From contig CM061134.1 in the NCBI GenBank assembly GCA_030789695.1, forward strand, positions 66,873,486-66,937,485: a stretch of 64,000 bases of DNA, read 5' to 3'. Origin of the DNA: Scilla litardierei. Taxonomy: Eukaryota > Streptophyta > Magnoliopsida > Asparagales > Asparagaceae. Shown here in pieces: positions 20,634 through 31,770 of the stretch. Numbering within the stretch: position 1 is the first letter of the stretch; every line of letters starts with the position of its first letter. The notes under the pieces are model-generated. The model ran no database searches. It was given only the letters and a program-made list of their open reading frames with translations, and was not told the DNA's origin. A program made the position numbers and the translations under genes.

Positions 20634-21543
20634 GGTGATGACAAACCAACATAAATAATAATCAATAATAATGAGTCGAAAAAAATTTACTTACTCCCCC
20701 TGCATTGATGACACGTTAATTCCATATTAAATAATAATCATACGCATCAATCAGACGAGGGAAGTATAAAATGTGAATCCAATAATTGAAATTTAGGATC
20801 TAAATCCATTTTTATATCTTAACTCCCCCTGAATCTAACATATCAAATTAGATTCACGGTAAATTGCTTTAAATTATCATTTAGCACATCGTCATTATTA
20901 ATTCTCTCCCCCTTTGGCATTAGCAAAAAGAGCGGGAGGAGATCAATGACAACAACAATGGCTAAGAATAAAATCACGAGAGTCGAAGAATACGACCACG
21001 ATCCAAATGACACCAAAGTAAAATCACGAAGAAAATCAAAGTGTGCCAACGAGACCATAGTCGAGAGTCGAAAAATGAAATTATCAAAACTCAAATCAAT
21101 TTCACATATTGAGTTATGGAACATACTCTCCAATATCAACATTCTAAGTGAATTTAGTGCATGGAAAACAATTCTATGTTTTCATAGAAAGAATTCTATT
21201 TAATCAAATATAATCATCGAGCGACGAATTCAACATCAGAGACAAAAATATAATGTGCACACTGAAATAAATGGCAACACGATGTATATATATATAAGAA
21301 CAAGATACATCAAAAGTATACATCCGCCAACACAGATATAAACGATCATCAGATCGGTGCACAAAATACAACATATCTCACAGCATACATCGAAGTATCA
21401 CAAAACATGTATACATCAAAATATATCATCAAAACATCCCAAAAAAATACATCAAAACGCATAACCACCCAACTATCTTACCCCACTCTCTCACGACAGA
21501 TATATCATCCAATGTGCACATGGGAGAGTCCTCCAACGCAAGC
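20634..21543 (-). other. 3' untranslated region of element D
   Basis: No supported coding frame. Additional minus-strand AGGGGGAG tracts lie at about 20,692-20,700, 20,822-20,830 and 20,904-20,914, the repeated polypurine-tract feature known from SIRE-type elements. 21,250-21,500 is A-rich with a short TA repeat. Confidence 0.7.
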
Positions 21544-23135
21544 TCAGGAGGCGGAGGCAGGGTCAGCAGCAGCAGTAGGCTCTGCAGAAGGGGTGGTGGT
21601 CTCTGGAACGACCGGAGTGTCAACCGAAGGGAGAGTGGAAACAGGAGTGGTCTTGGGAGCACCAGCAGAAGTATCCACCGATGGAATGGTGGCAGCATGT
21701 GTGCTCTCGGGAGCACGAACAGAAGTAGCAGCAGCAGACGTACCCTCGGGGGCACGAGCTGGAGAGCCAACAAGCTCCTGGAGATCAGCCTCATCCATTT
21801 CCTACTTGTCAGAAACAGAAGGAGGAACATCAATATCCAGATGACGACAGATGCGAGAGAGCATCTCCTCACAACGAGAAATACGAGACTCCTGACGTCT
21901 CAGGAAAACTGAAAACTCAAAGAGTGAAGGTGGAGGAGGAACAATAGCTGAAGAGGCACCCTCGGTGGCAGAAGGGGCAGTCCTCTGAACGTGACGTAAT
22001 GCCACAAGAGACTTCTTGACGGCCGTCGCATTCAGGGGAGGACCCAAAGGACGCTGATCATCAGGAGTGAGAGGGACGCCGAAATGACGAAAAACGAGAG
22101 TCAATAGGCAAGGATATGGAATGTGAGCTGGCTTGGTGGATTTCCTTATGCACTCAAAGGAATCTATCTTGTCGAGGATGATACGAGCCCAATTTATCTC
22201 GCTCCCCATGAAAAGAGCGTAGATAAGCTTGAGGAAAAGCTAGAGGAGCCGTACTTCGGTAGGAGGCACGACTTCAGGATAAGATTGAGTACCCAAGCAT
22301 TAGGCTTAAACAATTTCGAAGGGACGTAAATCATGGTGGGAGGGATGACATGGAACATTTCAGAAAGCATCGACTGGTCAAGATCGTGGATATTATCCAT
22401 GGAGATATCAGCAGGTACCAGGTCAGAGGATGAGACACCAATCAACTCCCCTAAAATCTCTGCCGTGAGGACAATAGGTGTCCCCAAGACAGTGGTCTCA
22501 ATGGAGTGGGTGTCATCATACTCACCCCGGACTCGATTGGCATAGAACAATTTGACGAGTCGGGGGTACGGGTGAGGGTTCGCCTTGAGGTCATGGCGAA
22601 GATAGTCTAATAGGCCGCTATAGGAGAGGAGGTCAGCAAGATGTGGAAAGTATGAAAACTGAACGAAGTGCTCCAAAATCAATGGACAGTGCTCGATACG
22701 ATTGTAAGCCGCGAGACACAACGGGTCATCGCGACACAACGAGATATCGACACCACCCAATGGCATGGGAGCCTTCCCCTTAGACGGACGAGAGCTAGAT
22801 CGAGGAGGAGGAGTAGGAGCCTTATCGGTAGGCTCAGACTCAGGAATATACTCTTCGTCAGAGCCATCGGTAGGAGAGGGAGCACGGAAGGGGCCTGGAG
22901 TCAAAATCTTCTCTTTGGTCTTGGTTCGGGGCTTAGATTGAGATTGGGATTGTGGTTTGGGCTTAGGCTTGGAAGTCCTCTTCTTCTTGAGGGGAGGCGA
23001 TGAAGAGGAGAGAGTTGTTTTAGCTTGACGTTTGGGTTGAGGAGGGTCGGTAGGAGGAGACTCGACGGTCATGGGAGACAGACTAGAAGGACGGATAAGG
23101 ATACGTGTCTTCGCCGTGATCGTGAGACGAGACAA
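21544..23135 (-). pseudogene. Env-position frame of element D, broken
   Basis: Minus-strand frame from ATG 23,135, shifted near 22,200 and stopped by TAG at 21,802-21,804 before a final segment ending 21,544. Features: a basic Pro/Ser/Lys-rich N-terminus (about residues 1-125), then a globular region with LRHDLKANPHPYPRLVKLFYAN and ETTVLGTPIVLTAEILGELIGV that resembles plant transposon-protein domains of the PF20167 type, a short coiled segment, and a Thr/Ala/Pro-rich tail. No signal peptide or convincing transmembrane helix is visible, so true envelope function is not supported. SIRE-type elements commonly have a frame at this position. Confidence 0.65.
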
Positions 23136-23888
23136 CGCTCAATCAACCAAAAGAAATCCGACCTAAATAAACCCTAGAAGAGAAACCCTAATACGAACTG
23201 AAATCTGACCCTAAAAGCTGAGAGAAAGTGATACCCTAGGTCGACTGGAGGAGGGAGATGATCGGCGACGACGTACAGCGGCTGGAGACGGCGGCACACG
23301 GCGGAGGAAGACGAAAAGACACAGGGGGTCGCGGGGTTAGGGGGTTTGAGAGGAGGGATTACACTGATTAGAGTGAGATCTAATCGGTGCCCAAGGAGTA
23401 TAAGTCGACAGAAAGAGGAAAAGACTCAAATGCCCTAACGCATTTAGTCGGTCACAGTTCAAGTGCTGACCGACTAGAATGAAATCTAGTCGGTCGGCCA
23501 ATGAGCATGAACTGACTAAGTGCAAACAGTAACTGAAGCCAAATTTAGAGCAAGTGTTAGTCGGTCTAAGTTCATTCACTGATCGATTAGAACTGAATCT
23601 AGTCGATCGGCCGATGAACTGGGACCGACTAAGAGAGTCCAAAAATTTGAAAATTCGAAATTTTGAGTTCTCTCCAAAGCGCACTTGGACGAAACATCGA
23701 AATACTCTCATACATCATTAATCTACACCATAAAGCATCGAAAATCATAAATCGACGTGCATTAACATATCTAGCACAAATTCCGAAAATCCAATCATAA
23801 ATCCAGAAAATCTTAACAATTCTAGCATTAGCATATAAATAAACATTATCATGCGAGATTATTGAACATATGAATCCGAAATCTCGGA
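23136..23888 (-). promoter_or_regulatory. Candidate internal promoter region ahead of the env-position frame (D)
   Basis: Between the end of RNase H and the env-position ATG. In reading order: A/T-rich DNA, two CTAGTCGGT-type hairpin units (23,635-23,440) like those in the U3 of this element, a candidate TATA-like TTATACT near 23,400, then a pyrimidine-rich leader (about 23,360-23,160) typical of plant 5' untranslated regions. No coding sequence. Confidence 0.45.
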
Positions 23889-26800
23889 TTAACCCATAAT
23901 CCCCAATTCTCGACGTAACCGCACAAAGGAGTCTTCCTTGAGTGGTTTCGTGAAAATATCGGCGATTTGCTTCTGGGTTTCAACGTACACTAAAATGATG
24001 TCCTTTCTAGCAACATGATCATCAAGGAAATGGTGACAAACATCTATGTGTTTAGAACGGGAATGGTGTACCAGATTCTTAGAGAGACATATTGCACTTT
24101 GGTTGTCCACCATGATAGGGCAAGTTATCACAGTTTATACCGAAGTCTTTAAGAGTGTGTCTCATCCAAAGAACCTGAGCACACGCAGCACCAGCGGCAA
24201 TATATTCCGCCTCGGTGGTTGAAAGTGATACAGAATTCTGCTTCTTGGAAAACCAAGAGACAAGAGAATTTCATATAAAATGGCAAGTGCCACTAGTACT
24301 TTTTCTGTCGGATTTGCATCCAGCATAATCTGCGTCACTATATGAGATTAACTCATACGTGCTAGACTTTGGATAATATAATCCGTAGTCGAGGGTGTAA
24401 CTTAAATAACGGAAAATACGTTTTACCGCTACTAAGTGAGATTCCTTAGGTTGAGACTGATAACGAGCACATACACATACATCAAACATAATATCGGGCC
24501 GACTGGCAGTAAGATAAAATAAACTACCTATCATACCTCGATATAGACGAATGTCTATATCTTTGCCTCACGTATCTTTATCAAGATATGAGTGCTCATT
24601 GGAGTCTCCTTGCCAGAAGCATTCTGCATTCCATATCGCTTTAGCAACTCCACCGTGTACTTGGTTTGGTGGATGAAGATTCCATCGTGCATTTGGCGAA
24701 TTTGGAGACCTAAGAAATATTTGAGCTCACCCATGTGGCTCATCTCAAATTGGTCCATCATGACATTAGAAAACTCTTCGCAAAGAGTGAAGTTAGTAGC
24801 ACCAAAAATGATATCATCAACATAAATTTGAACTAAAATAATATCATGATTCTAATACTTAACAAAAAGTGTTGAATCAACTTCACCCATTTTAAAACCC
24901 AAATCCAAAAGAAAGTTCTTTAGACAGTCATACCAAGCTCTTGGAGCTTGTCTCAAACCATAACGTGCTTTCTTAAGTTTGAAAACGTGATTTGGAAATT
25001 TTTCATTTATAAATTTCGGAGGTTGAGAAACATAAACTTCCTCAACAACATCTCCGTTTAAAAATGCACTTTTTACATCCATTTGAAAGAGTTTAAAATC
25101 TTTATGGCATGCAAAAGATAACAACAACCTAATAGCTTCTAATCTAGCTACCGAAGCAAAGGATTCTTCGAAATCTATACCTTCCTCTTGCCGGTAGCCT
25201 TGAGCTACTAACCGAGCTTTGTTCCGGACGACGTTTTGGTTCTCGTCGGTCTTGTTCATGAAAATCCACTTCGTTCCTATAACGGTGTGGTTCTTCGAAG
25301 GCAATGGAACAAGCTCCCAAACCTCATTCCTCTCAAACTGAATGAGTTCTTCCTCCATGGCTAGGATCCAAGCACTATCTTCGCACGCTTCGTTAATATT
25401 CTTTGGCTCTATTGAGGAGGCAAAGGCACATTGAGTGAAGTAGTTGACTTGAGATCTCGTCTTGACACTATCAAGTATGTTGCCAATGACTTGCTCATGG
25501 GGATGGTCACGAACTGTATGAAGCCGTTTGGGAATTCCCTGATCACTAGGAACATTCTCAAAAGTATCATCAGTAGGGTTAGTAACATTAGAATCAATAG
25601 AATTAGAATTATCAATAGAATCACATAAAACATCCATGGAGTCATCATCATTGGTAATTCTAGACGGGACAAAATTTTCATTGAATGAAACATGAAGTGA
25701 TTCCTCGATCATTGAGGTTCTTTTGTTGTATATCCGGTAGGCTTTACTACGTGAGAAATATCCAATAAATATCCCCTCATCGGATCTTGGATCAAATTTG
25801 TCCAAGCTACCATACGTGTTTTTAATAAAACATTTTGCGCCAAAAACTCGAACATGTTTAACTTGAGGCAATCTACCAAACAACAATTCATAACAAGTTT
25901 GTTTGGTGCCGGGCCTCAAAAGTATTCTATTAAACACATAGCAAGCGGTATGTACCACTTCTGCACAAAATTGATGGCCAAGTTGGCTATCATCAAGCAT
26001 AGTGCGAGCACATTCCACTTGCGTCCTATTATTTCTCTCAACAACACCATTTTGAGGGGGTGCGCGAGGGAAAGAAAAGGTGTGAGTAATACCAACTTCA
26101 TCACAAAAATTTGAGAAAGACTCATTCTCAAATTCCCCTCCATGATCACTACGAATAGTGACAATGGTGGTTCCAATGAGATTTTGTACTTTCTTAATAA
26201 ATATTGTGAAGTTTCCAAAGCATCATTTTTATTACTTAAAGAAAATACCCAAGTAAATATAGAAAAGTCATCAACGATGACAAGTTCATATCGAGCATTC
26301 CCTAATGAAGCAACTCTAGTTAGCCCAAAAAGATCTAGATGTAAAAGCTCTAGAGACCGCTTAGATGAAATAATTTTCTTAGGTTTAAATGACGATTTTG
26401 GAAGTTTGCCTCGTTGACACGAGTCACAAAAGCTTTTCTTTTGGAAAGAAAGCTTAGGAAATCCTTTTATAGAGTTTAACTTGGAAAGTTTGAAAAGTGT
26501 TCCAAAGTTCACATGACCAAAACGTCGATGCCATAAGTGTTGTTCACTTGTGTTGGCAATGAGACATTGTTCATGTGATTTTGGAAGATCTAATATATAA
26601 ATATCCTTATGGCGTGTGCCAGAAAATAGCAAACTATTATTATCTTTACTAAAAATATGACACATTCCTTTCGCAAAGCTAACTTTGTAACCTTTGTCAC
26701 AAAGTTGGCTTATTGAAATAAGATTGTGATTTAATCATTTAACAAGGTAAACATCACTTATTAGAGGTTTAGATGGGTTACCAACTTTACCAACACCACT

Positions 26801-27096
26801 GATGGTTCCGCTCTCGTTGCCTCCAAAGACTACTCGGTTCCCATTAGCAATGGGCACCACTCCGGAGAGCAATTGAGCTCCACCCGTCATGTGTTTTGAA
26901 CACCCGCTATCGAGTATCCACCCATCCTTGGAGCTAAATTTGGATTTATTGCTCCGTTTGTTTTTTCTTGAGTACCTAAAGATGAAAATATCATTCCATG
27001 GTACCCAAGGTCATTGGGTCCTAAAAGATTAGACCTTTGGAAGCCAAGTCCAATTGGACTTTGACTTCCCAACATAATCATCATTATGCACGACAT
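23889..27096 (-). pseudogene. pol: Copia pol (element D), broken
   Basis: Minus strand. Protease with the DSGC motif (DSG at 26,911-26,903). Gag-pre-integrase HLWHRRFGH near 26,540 with following CDSCQRGK. Integrase core with a frame change near 26,200. Reverse transcriptase including [22 protein letters not shown] and YVDD (24,824-24,813), with a TAG just before it (24,854-24,852). RNase H with DADYAGCKSDRKSTSG (about 24,300), TTEAEYIAA, and DNQSAICLSKN through the ADIFTKPL tail near 23,925. The PR-INT-RT-RH order is the copia order. At least four further frame changes or stops make it inactive. Confidence 0.88.
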
Positions 27097-28451
27097 TCAT
27101 AAAATAGGAATTAGTGTATGCTTGTTTTTCATGCATGTTAGTGTTCTTCGGGCCCCAAATAGTGAATATTTTGGGAACCCTATTCCTATTGGGAGCAGCA
27201 TACGTTGTTGATTTCTACGTGATGCTTGTCGTGGATAAGCATATGGCACATGATGAAATGGTGGTGGCGACATATGATATGATGCATGATGGTAATCATT
27301 CATCTGATAGTGATGTGGATGAACATATGCATGTGGAGGAACACATGCGTGAGTATGTCTCACTTGGTGTGCACGTGCTCGTGGAAGTGAAGCATAAAAA
27401 TCATCATAATTGTGAACCGGTGGAGTAGGATGTGTGTTCCTATATGACATAGTATTGGTGTACATAAATGCATGACCCTTCTTCGGAGGTCCACCCAAAG
27501 TGGGTTTCTTTCCAATCGGGGGTGTGTACCTAGTGGAAGCACCATTGGTAGATGAACTACCCATGGGGTGTTTACTTCCACTGGTTGAGGCTTTGGAAGA
27601 TGGCCTAACAAAGGTGGTAGACGATTTGGATGAATTTCCCATCTTATACCCCAAGCAATTGCGATGATTGGCCGGAAGTAAGTCATTTAGGATATTATCC
27701 AAATGGTCCTTACCTTTATTGAATTTATTAATTCGGCCTAATGTGGACGCATACTTCTCGGTGAGAGAAAGTATAGAAGCATCCAAAGTGGACACTTGAG
27801 TAGTGAGTTCACAAACACGAGACATGAGATTCTCATTCTCAATACTCAAAGTTGAGTTTCGAGAAATCCAATCCGCTATCTCGTGTTCATCTGATTCCTC
27901 AATATGAACATGCTCAAGTTGAGATTTGAGATTTACAATCTCATTTCTCAAGTCTTCAACAACGGTGTCGTTGTTGATGACGATAGGCTTAGGTGAGGTT
28001 TGGAGACTAGTTAGCTCATCTTTAGTCTTAGTATATCTATTTACTAGTTTAGAATAATTAGACCAAATTTGCTCGTTAGCTAATCTAAGGTCTTCCATTG
28101 TTACATCATCGCCTTCATCCTCGCTTTCATCGGAGGAGGACTCTTGATCATGTTCCTCTCTAGCCATGAAGCACATGTGTGCTTGCTCCACTTGTTCATC
28201 ATCCGACTCTCCACTTGAGGAGTCCTCGTCGGAGTCGGTGAATGTCCCGACAAGTCCTTTCTTGTACCCTTTCTTGTACTTCTTTGACTTGTCGAACTTG
28301 TGCGCCTTCCATTTCTCCTTATGTTTGTTTTGAGGACAATCCGCTTTCATGTGTCCTGGCTTGTTGCATTTAAAACACAAAGGAGCAGAGGCGTTAGTAG
28401 AACTAAATCTAGATTTGTTCTTGAAGTTACCTTTCTGGAAGAATCGGTTGA
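27097..28451 (-). pseudogene. gag: Copia gag (element D), C-terminal part
   Basis: Resumes after solo LTR E with RFFQKGNFKNKSRF, then the zinc knuckle CFKCNKPGHMKADC (C-X2-C-X4-H-X4-C intact, about 28,375), Lys-rich and Asp/Glu/Ser-rich linkers, a coiled coil (about 28,100-27,700) and a His/Pro/Tyr-rich tail, stopping at 27,097. The order parallels the Gag of C. A frame change would be needed to continue into protease. Confidence 0.82.
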
Positions 28452-28805
28452 TGTCACGCCCCGCTGCCCTAAAATGGAGGCGAGACGTGAGAAGGTCCGC
28501 ACAGACGTGGAGCTGTGAAGCCACACGCCTGATAAGCGTCAATAAAATAAATGCAGGTCCCTGTAACCACGAACAGAACAAAGATAATAACACAAGAGAG
28601 ACAGAAATAAAATCTCAAATCTCGGAATTGTCCAACATTAAAATTAAGTTCAACATTAAAATTAAGTTCAACATCCAGAAAAGCCACCAGGCTAAAAGAA
28701 AGAGTCTAAAGCCCAGAACAAGGCCAGCCAAGACAAACATAAACAGAGTATTGGTGCTACGCACTGACAACAAAAACAGTCCAAAACAAAGAACACAAGC
28801 AGCCT

Positions 28806-28913
28806 CTACGACTGATCGCCCGTGTCCTCAAACTCCTCGATGAACGTGGGCTCTGACTCAGCGTCAGCGAACACCACATCCTCAGCAGCAACCTCAGGCA
28901 CAAGATCTAACAT
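28806..28913 (-). other. Short acidic frame in the leader of LTR E
   Basis: A 35-codon ATG-to-TAG frame on the minus strand, rich in Glu and Asp (10 Glu, 6 Asp), with the core VPEVAAEDVVFADAESEP. It lies in the presumed R/U5 part. Nothing else supports translation; it may be chance. Confidence 0.25.
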
Positions 28914-30159
28914 GTGTCACCCAAAAGAGTAAAGGGGCACATGTCAGCAAGTCTAAAAGACTTGGACAAGGAAACTGAAAATAAGGTAAACTAACAACCT
29001 AGCAGTTATAGTATGCATGACATGGTAATTATGGTATGAGAGCACAAGTAAGGCATGTTGTAACAATAGGTGCAAGAGAACAATTATCATGGCATGACAG
29101 GAGTAGCCAAGCTACTAACAATCTCAATCTTCTCACTAGACACGTTTTCAAGTTATTTGTAGATGTTTACGCCTTACAGCTGAACTGTTGGACATTCACA
29201 CTGATTGGCCACTTAACTCTACCCCAGAACCCAGAGTTTACGCCTTACAACTGAAGTTGCTGATCGGGCAGACTCCCAGTTGAATGGCCGCTTAACCCTT
29301 ACCCCTCCCACACGTAAACAAGCCAGGGTCCCTGCACACGATGCTCAGTAAATGAGCCAGGGTTGCCCCGCCCAAGAGCTTGTTTTTAGGTTCACAATTT
29401 GGCGTAGGGTTGTGCCTGCTAAAAGCATGTGCCTAGCCTCAATCAATTCACTAGGTGTAGCGGTGCTACGCAATCACAGGAACATTTAAAGAATGCAATG
29501 ACATGACAATTAATTCGCGTACCGTCAATTGGAATTAAACATGACATGGTAGTTTTATGCAACATGATAAATGACAGATCTAGCTTCGTTGTCAAGCTAG
29601 AACCTGAAATTGCGCCTAGGCGAGTATCATTTTGTTGCCTAGTCTCTTTTACGCCTACAATAAGCAAATGGCCTAAGACATGGCCCAAAACCCTAAGTGG
29701 CAAGTTTCACTTGCCTAGCACCAAGGATGACAATCACGAAGGTTCGTCTCACAAACGCTAATCTATGGGGAAAGTCGCTGTTATGGAGAAACAATCATCA
29801 AAACAACATTCATTTATATTAGGGTTTAACAAAAATCACAAAACGGGTTATGAGAACATTAAAGGATCGAACACTACCGTAGGAAGCGGGAGATCGATGC
29901 CGAGCAAGCACGGCAATGGAAGAAACGATCCGGGGAACTAGGGTTCAGATCTGGAAATGGGGAGAAAATATGGAGAAATGGGGTTTTGAGGGGTTTGGGG
30001 GTTTTCCGGCGACCTAGAGGAGGTGGCCGGCCTAAATGGAGAAGGAGAGGGGCTCTTGATGAAGGAGGAAGGCTAGGGGAAGATGGATGATGATAAGAGG
30101 TCAAGGGGGAAAGAAAAACGGCCAAGAGAGAAGAAGGAAAGAAAAGAAACGAAGAGGGG

Positions 30160-30167
30160 TTTAAATA
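30160..30167 (-). promoter_or_regulatory. TATA-like box of LTR E
   Basis: Minus-strand TATTTAAA follows the CTAGTCGGT array (30,610-30,210) in sense and precedes a CT-rich leader, which fixes the sense strand as minus. Confidence 0.5.
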
Positions 30168-30209
30168 GGAAACTATCCGGCGGCTGGGCAAACCCTAGGT
30201 TTACGACAT

Positions 30210-30610
30210 CAATTAGTCGGTCAAAGAAGGTTGGCTGACCGACTAGTTTGAGAACTAGTCGGTCGGTCGGCTAACTGTGACCGACTAACACCAAACAGTA
30301 ACACAGGTTGTCGAAATGGTCAAAGAATTAGTCGGTTAAAGAACAATGGCTGACCGACTAGTTTGCAACCTAGTCGGTCGGTGGTTGTTCTTGGACCGAC
30401 TAACGATAAACAGTAACTCGGGTGAAATTCATCAAAGGAACTAGTCGGTCTGAGAGCAAGTTCTGACCGACTAGTTTCACATCTAGTCGGTCGGTGGTTG
30501 TTCTTAGACCGACTAAGAGTAAACAGTAACTCCTGTACAATTGATTTAATGAACTAGTCGGTTTGAGTAGAGTTGCCGACCGACTAGATCTCAATCTAGT
30601 TGGTTGGTTC
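30210..30610. repeat. U3 hairpin array of LTR E
   Basis: Four ACCGACTAG...CTAGTCGGT units with the same outer arms and even the same spacer text (AAACAGTAACTC-like) as element D. Confidence 0.8.
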
Positions 30611-30905
30611 CCCTTCTTGAACCAACTAAAGTGCACTAAAAGTGCCGAATCGAAGCGCAAAGCTTTGGGAAGATTTATACGGCTTCTAGGATCAACCTAT
30701 CTCTAAGATATGAGCGATATGAAGCACGTCGTGAGTGACTTACTCCAAAACTCAACGATCTAAGGAAGAAGCTAGAAAATCTCAACGAAACGAACGAAAA
30801 CGAAAGCTACGGAGACGGAAAACCACATATAAGGAGAAAATCCACCAAAACATATAATATAATATAGATAATCCAAATACATAAAAAACCAGTCGTTACA
30901 GTTGA

Positions 30906-31743
30906 ACTTATTAGCCATAAGAGCAATGGATTCTAAGTCCAACTCGTCTTCCGATTCTTCATCATCGGTAGAAGTAGATGGAGCGGCCTTAAACGCAATC
31001 GCCTTTTTCTTTGGCTCGTCTTGCTTCAAGTACGACTTCATCTTGTCCTGCATCTTTAGTTTAATGTCCTTGCGTACCTCATAAGACATCAAGGTACCCA
31101 TTAGTTGTACGACAGTATACTTATTCATATCGTTACCTTCCTCGATGGCGAAGGTACGCTTTTCCCAACAAGAAGGAAGTCCGTCAATGATCTTTGAGAC
31201 TTTCTCCTTTTGGGTGTAAGTCTTTCCAAGAGCCTCCAACTCATTGGTAATGTCAACGAAGCGAGCATAGTACTCCTTCATCTTCTCACCCTGTTGCATG
31301 TGAAATAATTCGTAATCTTTATTGACAACAGTGAGTTTGGAGTCTCTTACCCTACTCGTTCCTTCATGCAAGATGAGGAGTGAGTTCCAGATTTGATATG
31401 GACTCTTACATGTGCATATCTTGTTGAAGTCTTCAGGCTCCAACACACATTGCAAGGCATTCATTACCTAGGCATTGTTTACCTCCGCGGCGACCTCCGC
31501 GGTAGTCCACTTCGTGAAGTCTGGTTCGGTGGGCTCGACATACTCCGTCAACGTAGCTCTCCATAGTGAAGTGTTCCGGAGGAACATTTCCATCCGGCAT
31601 TTCCAGTACCCATAATTGGTATCGTTGAAGAAGGGAGGCCTAGTTGAGGAGTGTCCTTCCATCACCAAAGAAGCTCCTTCACGGTTCCTGAAGGTGCTAT
31701 AGTCTGAAGGTTGACGAACGTTCTTGTTGTCATTGGTAGACAT
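30906..31743 (-). pseudogene. gag: Copia gag (element D), N-terminal part
   Basis: Starts ATG 31,743 (MSTNDNKNVRQ), ten bases after the primer-binding site. Contains RPPFFNDTNYGYWKCRMEMF and the UBN2-type block with MQQGEKMKEYYARF and KIIDGLPSCWEKR, then an acidic linker, and is cut at ANKFN by solo LTR E. One in-frame TAG lies at 31,470-31,468. Gag would assemble the particle; its C-terminal half lies at 28,451-27,097. Confidence 0.85.
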
Positions 31744-31752
31744 AGCTATGAA

Positions 31753-31769
31753 CTTGGTTTTGATACCAA
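31753..31769 (-). other. Primer-binding site of element D
   Basis: Minus-strand TTGGTATCAAAACCAAG lies immediately inside the 5' LTR. The TGGTATCA core is shared with initiator-tRNA-Met sites. Confidence 0.7.
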
Positions 31770-31770
31770 A

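Larger units (their letters stand above)
28452..30900 (-). mobile_element. Solo LTR E (chromovirus-like), nested in D gag
   Basis: 2,449 bp with ends TGTAACG...CGTGACA in minus orientation and a perfect target duplication GTTGA (28,447-28,451 and 30,901-30,905). A minus-strand TATA-like box lies at 30,160-30,167, followed by a pyrimidine-rich leader. The sense 3' end GGGGCGTGACA is like Tekay/Del-type gypsy LTRs. No internal domain or second LTR is present, so this is a recombination product. Its U3 (about 30,210-30,780) is clearly homologous to the U3 of copia element D. Excising it with one duplication copy restores continuity of the gag of D. Confidence 0.85.

Noticed and set aside
21407..21912. 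Plus-strand and minus-strand Ser/Leu-rich frames opposite the env-position frame of D
   Set aside because: Mirror images of the low-complexity tail of the minus-strand frame.
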